From Streptomyces radiopugnans (lineage in GTDB: Bacteria > Actinomycetota > Actinomycetes > Streptomycetales > Streptomycetaceae): 64,000 nt of DNA. Below, one piece after another: positions 42,361-50,584 of the stretch. The notes under the pieces were generated by a model. It was not told the origin of the DNA, did no database searches, and saw only the letters and a program-made list of their open reading frames with translations. The DNA is taken from the NCBI RefSeq assembly GCF_900110735.1, contig NZ_FOET01000004.1, forward strand, positions 62,001 to 126,000, written 5' to 3'. The position numbers and the translations under genes are program-made. Position 1 is the stretch's first letter. Each line of letters starts with the position of its first letter.

Positions 42361-43313
42361 GGGATCTCCTCCAGGTGGTGTCGGGCGGTGGCGGCCCTCA
42401 GGGCCGCGGTGGTGTTGCCGCCGGAGACGACGGCGACGGATCCGGCGACGGACCTGCCGCGCCCGCGCTCGCGCAGCGCGCCGGCCAGTGCGACGGCTCC
42501 GCTGGGCTCGGCCCTGATCCCGCAGCGGTGCAGCAGGTCCATCGCGGCCAGGACGTCGGTGTCGGACACCGTGACCATGTCGTCGACGCGGTCACGGACG
42601 ATCGGATAGGGCACCGTGCCCGGCCGCTGGCAGCGCAGCCCGTCGGCGACGGTGTCGCGGGAGGGCAGGCACAGCGGCCGGCCGGCCGCCAGGGAGCGGG
42701 CGTAGCGGGGCATGGTGGCGGGTTCGACGCCGACCACCCGTACCGGGTGGTCCCGGGCGGCCAGGCAGACCCCGGCCAGCAGTCCGCCGCCGCCGGTGGG
42801 GACGTAGACGGCGCCGGCGTCGGGCGCGTCGGCGAGGATCTCGGCCCCGACCGTGCCCTGGCCCGCGACAACGAGCGGATGGTCGGAGGAGGGCACGAAC
42901 ACCGCGCCGGTCTCCGCGGCCAGCGCGCGGGCCGCCGCGTCCCGTTCGCCGACCCCTCCCGCCACACCGATCGTGTCGGCGCCCAGGGTGCGGATCAGGG
43001 CGGCCTTGGCCTGGTTCGCGCCTGCCGCGAGCACCACGGTCAACCGGATGCCCAGCTCCGCGGCGAGCCCGGCCAGCGCGATCCCGTGGTTGCCGGAGGA
43101 ACCGGTGACGATGTGGCGGGCCTTCAGCGCGAGGACTGCGTTGGCGGCCCCGCGCATCTTGAACGAGCCGCCGCGCTGGAGGTGTTCGGCCTTCAGCAGC
43201 AGCTCCGGCGCCGCGGCCGGTATCCGCAGCAGCGGGGTGCGCAGGACGTGCGCGGCGATACGGCGGGCGGCGAGGTGCAGGTCGACGGGGCCCGGTTCGA
43301 CGGCGGTGGTCAC
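42357..43313 (-). CDS. PLP-dependent serine/threonine dehydratase-like enzyme (fold type II)
   Basis: A 318-aa fold-type II PLP enzyme. The cofactor Lys is in GGSFKMRGA, the phosphate-binding loop is GSSGNHG, and the Gly-rich loop is PTGGGGLLAG, all as in threonine dehydratase and serine racemase. No ACT regulatory domain is present, so it is a catabolic-type or biosynthetic short form. GTG 43313 overlaps the A-domain stop (GTGA), and its own stop overlaps the carrier ATG, so all three are coupled. It may supply 2-oxobutyrate or pyruvate, racemise Ser, or make a beta-substituted amino acid. Confidence 0.88.
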   Translation of the reverse strand: MTTAVEPGPVDLHLAARRIAAHVLRTPLLRIPAAAPELLLKAEHLQRGGSFKMRGAANAVLALKARHIVTGSSGNHGIALAGLAAELGIRLTVVLAAGANQAKAALIRTLGADTIGVAGGVGERDAAARALAAETGAVFVPSSDHPLVVAGQGTVGAEILADAPDAGAVYVPTGGGGLLAGVCLAARDHPVRVVGVEPATMPRYARSLAAGRPLCLPSRDTVADGLRCQRPGTVPYPIVRDRVDDMVTVSDTDVLAAMDLLHRCGIRAEPSGAVALAGALRERGRGRSVAGSVAVVSGGNTTAALRAATARHHLEEIP

Positions 43314-44872
43314 AGGGTGCCTCCCGCACGGGCTCCCGCGACCGTCCCCGCGACCGGCTCCCCGGCCGTCCCCGCGCCCGCCAGGGTGCGGCGGTCGGCC
43401 TTGCCGCCGCGGGTGGTGGGCATCTCGTCGAGCCGTACGAACCGGCGGGGCATCAGGTGCGGCGGCAGGGTGCGCCCCAGGTGCACGCGCAGCGCCGCGT
43501 CGGTGACGTCCGCCAGATCGCCCGTGACGTGGGCGATGAGATGGCCGCGTCCGAGGTCGTCGGTGCCGGCGGTGACCACCGCCTGCGCCACCCGGGCATG
43601 GGCCAGCAGGGCGCCCTCGACCTCGGCGGGGTCGACGCGGTGACCGCGGATCTTGACCTGGCGGTCGTTCCGGCCGAGGTAGCGCAGTCCGCCGGGGCCC
43701 GCCTCGGCCAGGTCTCCGGTGCGGTACAGCCGGGCGCCGGGCGGGCCGAAGGGGTCGGGGACGAAGCGTTCGGCGGTGCGGGCGGGCAGGCCGCGGTAAC
43801 CGCGGGCCACGCCGACGCCGCCGATGCACACCTCCCCCACGCTCCCCTGGGGCACCGGCTCCAGAGCGTCGTCGAGCAGCCGCACCACGACGCCGTCGAT
43901 GGGCGTGCCCACGATGTCGGCGGCGGTGTCGGGCTCGGCGGGCACGACGTGGCGGGTGGAGGTCATGGTGCACTCCGTCGGGCCGTACTGGTTGACCAGG
44001 GCGCCCCGGATCAGGTCGCGCCCGCCGGCGGTGAGGAACGGCCGCAGCGACTCGCCGCTGGAGACGACCAGTTCGAGCCCGGCGAACAACCGCCGCGCGT
44101 CGGGCCTCCCGGCCAGGAAGGTCAGGAAGGAGGGGGTCACGCTCAGCAGCGCGGTCACCGAGTGGGCCCGTACGGCGGCGCCGAACGACTCGGGCCGCAG
44201 CAGCTCCGCGCGGGGCAGCAGGACCAGCCGGCCGCCGGCCAGCAGCGGCGCGAAGGTGTCGCGGATGGAGGCGTCGTAGCCCGGCGGCGCGATCTGGAGC
44301 GCCACGGTTGCGGGTCCCAGCCCGTAGTCGCGGGCGACGAAGCGCAGATAGGAGTCCAGGCTCCCGTGCTCGACCAGCACGGCGGCGGGCTCGCCGGTGG
44401 TTCCGGAGGTGTGGCTGACGTAGGCGAGCGCGCGGGGATCGGGCGGGGCCACCCGGGCGGCGGCAGAAGCGGGGGCGGCAGCGGCGGCGTCGGGGCGGTC
44501 CGTCAGCACCGGCCGGCCGGGCACGGGCAGGTCGAGGCGGCGGGCCAGGCCGGAGGTGGTCAGCAGCAGGTCGGCGCCACCGCTGCGGACGAGCGCGGCC
44601 AGCCGTGCGGGGGGCTGTTCGACGTCGAGGGTGAGGAAGGCCGCCCCGCAGCGCACGGCGGCGGCCACGGCCACCACGGCGTCCGCGCCGCGCGGCACTG
44701 CCACCGCGCAGACCGTCTCCGCACCGGCGCCCCGCTCCAGCAGGACGGAGGCCAGCGCGTCGATGCGGTGAACGAGTTCGGTGTAGGTCAGATCACCGCC
44801 GGGGGTGGTGAGCGCGATCCGGCGGGGGGCGCGGGCGGCGTGCTCGGCGATGTCGTCGACGAAGGTGCGCAT
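43310..44872 (-). CDS. Stand-alone NRPS adenylation domain
   Basis: A 520-aa A domain without condensation or carrier domains. Core motifs are recognisable: HTSGTTGEPAAV (A3, where the usual PKG Lys is replaced by Ala), NQYGPTE (A5), LYRTGDL (A7), GRNDRQVKIRGHRVD (A8) and RGGKADRRTL with the catalytic A10 Lys. By-eye specificity residues are D-A-R-S-V-S-Q-M-T, a code I do not recognise. It should activate one amino acid and load the free carrier protein two genes downstream. ATG 44872 overlaps the LanB-like stop by one base. Confidence 0.93.
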   Translation of the reverse strand: MRTFVDDIAEHAARAPRRIALTTPGGDLTYTELVHRIDALASVLLERGAGAETVCAVAVPRGADAVVAVAAAVRCGAAFLTLDVEQPPARLAALVRSGGADLLLTTSGLARRLDLPVPGRPVLTDRPDAAAAAPASAAARVAPPDPRALAYVSHTSGTTGEPAAVLVEHGSLDSYLRFVARDYGLGPATVALQIAPPGYDASIRDTFAPLLAGGRLVLLPRAELLRPESFGAAVRAHSVTALLSVTPSFLTFLAGRPDARRLFAGLELVVSSGESLRPFLTAGGRDLIRGALVNQYGPTECTMTSTRHVVPAEPDTAADIVGTPIDGVVVRLLDDALEPVPQGSVGEVCIGGVGVARGYRGLPARTAERFVPDPFGPPGARLYRTGDLAEAGPGGLRYLGRNDRQVKIRGHRVDPAEVEGALLAHARVAQAVVTAGTDDLGRGHLIAHVTGDLADVTDAALRVHLGRTLPPHLMPRRFVRLDEMPTTRGGKADRRTLAGAGTAGEPVAGTVAGARAGGTL

Positions 44873-47241
44873 CACGCCTCCTCCTCGCCCACTCGGCCGG
44901 CCGCCGGGTCGGTGACCGTGCGGTCGACGGCGACGAAGCGCAGTTCGGAGGTGTAGGTGTTGCCCTCGTCGTCGGTCAGCCAGGCCTGCTCGGGGGTGGG
45001 CAGCATCTCGCTCACCCTCACCCGGGCCCCGGGATCCTTGCGGGCCAGCCGGCGCAGCGCCTTGGCCAGGATGGTCACGTAGACCGGGCTGTCGAAGTCG
45101 ACGTAGAACGGACGGGGTTCGGCCGGGGAGACCACGAACACGAAGCGCGGCAGGTCGTGTTCGCGCCGCCACTGCCTGGCCCGTACGAAGCGCCCGGCCT
45201 CGGTCTTCTCCTCGGCGAAGGCGAGGGAGGCCACCGGGAAGGTCCACGTCTCGCGGGCCACGACCATCCTGTCGACGGTGATCCGCGGGGTGTGGTCCCC
45301 CTCGGGACGCAGGGTGAAGCGGTCCATCACGCGCTGGGTGAGGGTGTTGGCGAAGACGTCCAGGAGGGGGAACTCGGCGCCGTCCGGCAGTACGGCGACC
45401 AGCCGGCCGCCGCGCTCCTCGACCGCGACGTCGGCGCCGAGGACCGTGCGCGGCCGGTGCGGGTCGCCGGTCTGGTCGACCAGGGCCACGCAGTAGTCCT
45501 CGGGCCGTTCCAGGGAGGGCCTGCTGCGCGCGGACCACTTCAGCGGCAGCTCCTTGGCCAGCATCGGCAGCAGTCTCGGCCCGGGGAAGTCGCGCGTGGT
45601 CTCGGCCACCAGTTCGGCCGGGTCGGGGTGCTGGTGCACGAAGAGCGAGGCGCCCATCGTGTTGAGGGCGCAGTGCATCTCGCCCAGGACCAGTTCGAAG
45701 TCCCCGCGCTCGACCGCCTCGCGGTCCTCGGCCAGGATCAGTACGTCGGGACTGACGTAGCGGGCCAGCGACCACCCCGCGCCCGGCTCGCCGAACTCCT
45801 CGCGCACCCGCGCGGCGATGTCGTCGCCGGCCAGCCGCACCCGGCGCGCGCCCTGCGGCACGTCCAGGACACGGGCCCACTTCGCCCGCAGCTCGGCCTG
45901 GATCGCGGCGATGTCGTCGGCCGCCTTCGGATGCGGCGAGGGCAGGCACTCCAGCCACAGCGTGCCCAGGTCCACCACTCCCCCGGTCCCGCCGGTCCCG
46001 CCGTCCGCCGCCTGCGCCCTCAGCCGGTCGTACACCCCGCGGATACGGGCGCCGACGGCCTCGGCGAAGCGGTTGGTCATCCAGCGCGCCGCGGTCAGGC
46101 ACAGCTCCAGCGGCGCCAGTTCCGCCAGCAGGGCCGCACCGGCGGTGGCGGTGGCCGCACGCCGGGCGTCGGAGTAGACCAGGCCCCGGCAGGGCGCGGT
46201 CCGCTCGCCCTTGGCGCGCTGGGCGGCGGTGGCGGTCAGCGCGGCGAAGTCGGCCTCCAGGGCTCCGATGGCGGCGGTGAGCGCGTCGGCGTCCGTCCCC
46301 GCGGCCTGCACCGCGTCGCGTCCACGCTCCAGCACGGCCAGCTTCTCCAGGGCCCGCTCGCGCGCCCGCCGGTCCCCGACGCGCTCGAGCACGGCGCGCA
46401 GCGCACGCTCCGGGTGGGTGCTCGATGGCACGTCCAGCCGCCAGTGCACCCACCGCTTCCCGGCGAGCAGGCGCACGGTGTCGGCCGCCTCCTGCCGGCC
46501 GATCCCCGCCTCCGCGGCGATCTCGGCGACCGTCCGCCTGCCGTCGCACAGGCCCAGTACGGTGCGCTCGGTCCCGGTGAGCCGCTGGGGCGGCCGGCCC
46601 GGCAGCCGCACGGCCCCGTCGGCGACGCGTACGAACGACACCCGGCACGGGGGTATCCACGCCATCAGGGCCGGGTCCTCCCCGAGCGACCTGGCCAGTG
46701 CGTCGACGGCCCAGCTGGCGAAGTACACCCGCGAGCCGGCCAGGAACCCCTCGCCGGGGTCGACGGTGACGCCCCGTGCCGACAGGTCCCAGCGGCCCCA
46801 GCCGACGGGGCCGAAGAAGCCGATGGTGTCGTTCTTGACGCAGAAGCGCTGCCAGTAGTGCGCCACCAGCTCCTCGCGCTGGCGCGGCATGCTGGTGCGC
46901 CCGGCCGCGGTCGGCGTCCAGTTCAGGAACGGCGCGATGCCGGTGCGCAGCACGGCCGGGTTCTGCCAGGCCACCGCCGCTCTGAAGCGGGGCGTGGCGG
47001 CGATCCGCTGGAGCAGTTCGGCGGTGTGCACGGCGGCGGCGGAGAAGGCCTCGGTGAAGGCCTCCCACTCCGGGCCGCCGCGGTCCTGGCCGGGGCCGAA
47101 CTTGTCGGCCGCCAGGGCCAGTCCGGGCGGCGCCAGCCGCAGCACCCCCTCGGCGGGGAATCCGGGGCCGCGCAGCGCGAAGTGCTCCCACAGCCGCCAT
47201 CCCCCGGCGGGGAGACGCACGTTCTCCGGGACGTCCGACAT
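44872..47241 (-). CDS. LanB-like protein (lantibiotic dehydratase N-terminal domain only), first gene of operon
   Basis: A 789-aa paralogue of the other LanB-like protein in the cluster. It shares the N-terminus RLWEHFALRGPGFPAEGVLR, the core RTSMPRQREELVAHYWQRF and KNDTIGFFGPVGWGRW, and the C-terminus PAEPRPFYVDFDSPVYVT. The R-x-STR-PFG motif of true LanB proteins is replaced by KNDTIGFFGP, so this is a diverged subfamily. No elimination domain is present. It is the promoter-proximal gene of the leftward operon, with AAGGAG before ATG 47241, and is coupled to the A-domain gene. The likely activity is aminoacyl-tRNA-dependent acyl transfer to a hydroxyl or amine; the target is unknown. Confidence 0.85.
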   Translation of the reverse strand: MSDVPENVRLPAGGWRLWEHFALRGPGFPAEGVLRLAPPGLALAADKFGPGQDRGGPEWEAFTEAFSAAAVHTAELLQRIAATPRFRAAVAWQNPAVLRTGIAPFLNWTPTAAGRTSMPRQREELVAHYWQRFCVKNDTIGFFGPVGWGRWDLSARGVTVDPGEGFLAGSRVYFASWAVDALARSLGEDPALMAWIPPCRVSFVRVADGAVRLPGRPPQRLTGTERTVLGLCDGRRTVAEIAAEAGIGRQEAADTVRLLAGKRWVHWRLDVPSSTHPERALRAVLERVGDRRARERALEKLAVLERGRDAVQAAGTDADALTAAIGALEADFAALTATAAQRAKGERTAPCRGLVYSDARRAATATAGAALLAELAPLELCLTAARWMTNRFAEAVGARIRGVYDRLRAQAADGGTGGTGGVVDLGTLWLECLPSPHPKAADDIAAIQAELRAKWARVLDVPQGARRVRLAGDDIAARVREEFGEPGAGWSLARYVSPDVLILAEDREAVERGDFELVLGEMHCALNTMGASLFVHQHPDPAELVAETTRDFPGPRLLPMLAKELPLKWSARSRPSLERPEDYCVALVDQTGDPHRPRTVLGADVAVEERGGRLVAVLPDGAEFPLLDVFANTLTQRVMDRFTLRPEGDHTPRITVDRMVVARETWTFPVASLAFAEEKTEAGRFVRARQWRREHDLPRFVFVVSPAEPRPFYVDFDSPVYVTILAKALRRLARKDPGARVRVSEMLPTPEQAWLTDDEGNTYTSELRFVAVDRTVTDPAAGRVGEEEA
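46785..46932. repeat. Identical 148-bp block shared by the two LanB-like genes, copy 2
   Basis: Partner of 41621-41768; see that entry. Confidence 0.85.
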
Positions 47242-47451
47242 GGCGGAGCTCCTTCCAGGGGGTTCGGCGGGCTCGGGAGGGTTCGGCCCTGTCCGGCCGT
47301 CCAGCACACTGCCGGGGCGCACCGCGGGGGCACCAGAGAAGAACCGGCGGCGACGCGTGCGGACACCGCCGCGCGTTCGTCCCTGTGGCGGCCCGGCGGG
47401 TCCGGGCACGCTGTGCCCGTGGACCGAGCGAGTGCGAGAGGACGTGACGCG

Positions 47452-47652
47452 ATGAGCGACAGCCACGAGGCCGGCTACCTGGTCGTCCGCAACCACGAGG
47501 AGCAGTACTCCATCTGGCGGGCGGACCGCGAGCTGCCCGCGGGGTGGTCCGCCGAGGGCACCGGCGGAACCAGGCAGCAGTGCCTGGACCACATCGACCG
47601 CGTGTGGACGGACATGCGGCCCCTGAGCCTGCGGCGGGCGGCCGGAGTCTGA
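47452..47652 (+). CDS. MbtH-like protein
   Basis: A 66-aa MbtH-family protein, a small chaperone that binds NRPS adenylation domains and raises their solubility and activity. The signature NHEEQYSIW is followed by LPAGWSAEG and CLDHIDRVWTDMRP, with the conserved Trp residues present. It is transcribed away from the NRPS operon across a 210-base divergent promoter region, so expression is probably coordinated. It marks the right edge of the cluster and ends at a strong terminator. Confidence 0.95.
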   Translation: MSDSHEAGYLVVRNHEEQYSIWRADRELPAGWSAEGTGGTRQQCLDHIDRVWTDMRPLSLRRAAGV

Positions 47653-47656
47653 GGGT

Positions 47657-47699
47657 CGTGCGGCGGGGCGGGGCGTGAGGCGCCCCGCCCCGCCGCACG
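47657..47699 (+). terminator. Terminator hairpin after the MbtH gene
   Basis: A perfect 19-bp stem (47657-47675 with 47681-47699) and a 5-base loop begin 5 bases after the MbtH stop. It probably marks the end of the biosynthetic cluster. Confidence 0.85.
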
Positions 47700-48911
47700 C
47701 TTGCCGGAAGCCCGCCCGGCGGGATCCGGACGACGTCCTCCACCGCCGGTGGGCTCTCCCGCGGCCGGTCCCCCACGGTCCCGCCCCGCCACCCGTACGT
47801 CCCGCCGGGCGCCGGGGGCGCGCGCCTCGCGCCGCACGGCCGGCGGTGCGCCTCGGCCCTGCCGTGCCGGCCGGGCTCCTTACCGGCGCGGGCCTACCGG
47901 ACGGCGGCCCCCTGCCGGGCGCCTCCCTCTGAACGGGGTGCGGCTCCGCCTGAACGGGGTGCGGCCCCGCGGCACCGCCACCCCTGGCCCGGAACCGGTC
48001 GCGCCGGCCTCCCCGGTCCCGCCGGATCCCGTCGGTCCGCGCCCGGGCGGTCCCGCGCCGGATGCCACGGTCCTTTGGCCGCGTCCCGCCGCTGACATGC
48101 CGTCACCACCCGCGGGTTCCGCGCCGATACCCGCTCGCGGGACACCTCCCGTCCGGAACGAGCGGGTCAAGTCCCGCTTTCCGGAAGGGGTACGCGGCAG
48201 CCGCGTGGCAGCATGACGGCATGGCCGCCCCCACCGCCTCGCGGTGATCCCTCACCCGCGCCGAGACAGGCCGTCGGGTCCGGTCTCCGAGCCCGGTGCG
48301 CGGCCGAGTGCCGGGCCCCGCTGCCCGGAAGGCGGATGACGGCACCATGCCCGCGGGGCCCGCCGCGTACGGCGCCTCGGGCCCGGAGACCGGCAGTGGT
48401 CGCGAGCGGCAGCCGCAGCATGAGACGGAAGAGTGTATTCCGCAACCATACGGAGCCTTGCCTTTCCGACAGACGCCACCCTATCCTCACCGAAAGAAAG
48501 CGCTTTCTCCATCCGCGAGGACCACTCCGGCGGGGACGACCACCCCGACACCCGTCACGACCTCGCACATGAGCGCCTTCGATCCGGCACGGGGGTTCCA
48601 CCGGGAATGTCGACGCGCCACGGAATGAAAGGGCATACGCCTGATGAAGACGTATCGCGCCACCTGCCCCGGCTTCGACGGCGACGACCTCCCGTAATGG
48701 CCGACCACGCCGCCGGCTTAGGCGGCCGCACCGCCGGACGGCGAAGCGGACGGGAGCACGGCCGCGGCGACCCCGTGGCCACCGCCGACCACCCCGGGGA
48801 CTTCAAGACCACGGCGAACCGCCGGACCGGCGGCGACCTTCGGCATCTTTATGACATGGGCATGACATTCAGTAGCGGTATCGAGCACTCGAAGACGACA
48901 TGGGAGGCGGA
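47700..48911. other. Long intergenic region before pectate lyase
   Basis: About 1.2 kb with no gene I can support. It holds a 20-base imperfect tandem repeat (TGAACGGGGTGCGG units) around 47930-47970, a promoter-like TTGCCT-18-TATCCT element and a LacI-type operator at 48495-48508. About 400 bases of possible leader follow, with short reading frames. One of these, from ATG 48697, runs to a stop overlapping the pectate lyase ATG, but it has no recognisable features. Confidence 0.5.
48458..48508 (+). promoter_or_regulatory. Promoter-like element with LacI-family operator
   Basis: TTGCCT at 48458-48463 and TATCCT at 48482-48487 are 18 bases apart. The perfect palindrome AGAAAGCGCTTTCT (48495-48508) begins 7 bases further on, where transcription would start. 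This is a typical repressor placement for a sugar-responsive LacI-family regulator. The pectate lyase start is about 400 bases away, implying a long leader. Confidence 0.6.
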
Positions 48912-50477
48912 ATGAGACGGACAGTCGCACTGCGGCTCTACGCGGGGCTGGCCACGATGGCACTCGCGGCCGCGACGGGCGTGGTCCTGTCGATGCCCGA
49001 GGCATCGGCGGCGCCCGGCGGCGCAACCGGCTACGCGACCCAGAACGGCGGGACCACCGGCGGCGAGGGCGGGCAGACGGTCCGGGCCACCACGGGAACC
49101 GCGATCCACCAGGCCCTGTGCAACCGGGCCGGCAGCAGCACCCCGATCACCATCCAGGTCGAGGGGACCATCAACCACGGCAACACCAGCAAGGTGTCGG
49201 GCGGCAGCTGCAACACCGCCGACGACAGGATCGAGCTCAAGCAGATCAGCAACGTCACGATCGTCGGAGTCGGCAGTGGAGCCGTCTTCGACCAGCTGGG
49301 CATCCACATCCGCGAGGCCAGCAACATCATCATCCAGAACGTGACGGTCAAGAACGTCAAGAAGTCGGGCTCGCCCACATCCAACGGCGGTGACGCCATC
49401 GGCATGGAGAGCGGCGTCCGCAACGTCTGGGTCGACCACGTCACCCTGGAGGCGTCGGGCGGGGAGTCGGAGGGCTTCGACGGCCTCTTCGACATGAAGG
49501 ACGACACCAAGTACGTGACCCTGTCCTACAGCATCCTGCGGAACTCCGGCCGCGGCGGCCTCGTCGGGTCCAGCGAGAGCGACCTCTCCAACAGCTTCAT
49601 CACCTACCACCACAACCTGTACCAGAACATCGACTCCCGCACCCCCCTGCTGCGCGGCGGCACGGCCCACATCTACAACAACCACTACGTGGGCATCGGC
49701 AAGTCCGGCATCAACTCCCGCGCCGGAGCACGCGCCAAGGTGGACAACAACTACTTCGAGGACTCCAAGGACGTCCTGGGCACCTTCTACACCGACGCGG
49801 CCGGCTACTGGCAGGTCAGCGGCAACATCTTCGACAACGTGACCTGGTCCAGCCGCAGCGGCGACAACAACCCGGCCGGGCCGGACCCGCAGTCCAACAC
49901 CACCGTCGGCATCCCCTACTCCTACAGCCTCGACCGCGCCGACTGCGTGCCGAGCGTCGTGAGCCAGACGGCGGGGGCGGGCAAGGGCCTGAAGGTGTCC
50001 GACGGCAGCTGCTCGCCGCAGACACCTGCGCCGACCCCGACCCCGACGCCGACCGACCCCACGCCGACCCCGACCCCGACCGACCCCGCGCCGACGCCGA
50101 CCCAGCCCGGCGGGACCAACCTCAGCATCGGGGCCGGCTCCGACGGCTCCGGCAAGGCCGACGGGACGAGCTACGGCAACGTGCGGGACGGTGACATGAG
50201 CACCTACTGGTCGCCGAGCGGCTCGACCGGTTCCGTCTCGATCAAGTGGGGCTCGGCCACCACGGTCTCCAAGATCAACATCCGGGAGGCGGCGGGCTCC
50301 GAGGGCAGCATCAGGTCCTGGCGGGTCGTCAACCACGACACCGGCGCCGTTCTGACCTCCGGCAGCGGGGCGGGCGTCATCACCTTCCCCCAGACCTCCC
50401 TGCGCAAGATCACCTTCGAGATCACCGGCTCGTCCGGCACGCCCAGGGTCGCCGAGTACGAGACCTACGCCGGATAA
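48912..50477 (+). CDS. Secreted pectate lyase (PL1) with C-terminal discoidin-like domain
   Basis: A 521-aa secreted enzyme that cleaves polygalacturonate by beta-elimination with Ca2+. A signal peptide covers about residues 1-35 (RRTVALRLYAGLATMALAAA, ending near ASA-AP). The parallel beta-helix carries PL1 marks: VWVDHVTL, DGLFDMKDDTKYVTLSYS, TYHHNLYQNIDSRTPLLR (catalytic Arg). A Pro-Thr linker of PTPTPTDP repeats follows at about residues 373-398, then a beta-sandwich resembling F5/8-type domains (residues 400-521), probably for carbohydrate binding. ATG 48912 has GGAGG just upstream. Confidence 0.93.
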   Translation: MRRTVALRLYAGLATMALAAATGVVLSMPEASAAPGGATGYATQNGGTTGGEGGQTVRATTGTAIHQALCNRAGSSTPITIQVEGTINHGNTSKVSGGSCNTADDRIELKQISNVTIVGVGSGAVFDQLGIHIREASNIIIQNVTVKNVKKSGSPTSNGGDAIGMESGVRNVWVDHVTLEASGGESEGFDGLFDMKDDTKYVTLSYSILRNSGRGGLVGSSESDLSNSFITYHHNLYQNIDSRTPLLRGGTAHIYNNHYVGIGKSGINSRAGARAKVDNNYFEDSKDVLGTFYTDAAGYWQVSGNIFDNVTWSSRSGDNNPAGPDPQSNTTVGIPYSYSLDRADCVPSVVSQTAGAGKGLKVSDGSCSPQTPAPTPTPTPTDPTPTPTPTDPAPTPTQPGGTNLSIGAGSDGSGKADGTSYGNVRDGDMSTYWSPSGSTGSVSIKWGSATTVSKINIREAAGSEGSIRSWRVVNHDTGAVLTSGSGAGVITFPQTSLRKITFEITGSSGTPRVAEYETYAG

Positions 50478-50584
50478 CGGCACACCCCGCCGCCCGTCCG
50501 GACCGGTGCTCCCGGATCCGGACGGGCGGCTCCCGAACCGAAAACCCTTTTCCCCGCCCCGCGGCGGCAGGGCATCGTGACGGA

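Noticed and set aside
39777..47241. Reading the two LanB-like proteins as a class I lanthipeptide system
   Set aside because: No LanC cyclase, elimination domain or precursor is nearby, and the genes are embedded in an NRPS operon by overlapping stops and starts.
47700..48450. Several 60-170 codon frames on both strands after the MbtH terminator
   Set aside because: All are Pro/Arg/Gly-rich, mutually overlapping and without motifs, so the region is treated as intergenic.
48697..48915. A 72-codon frame before the pectate lyase with an ATGA overlap
   Set aside because: There is no recognisable domain, its composition is odd and its ribosome-binding site is weak. It is kept as a possible leader frame in the findings but not annotated as a gene.
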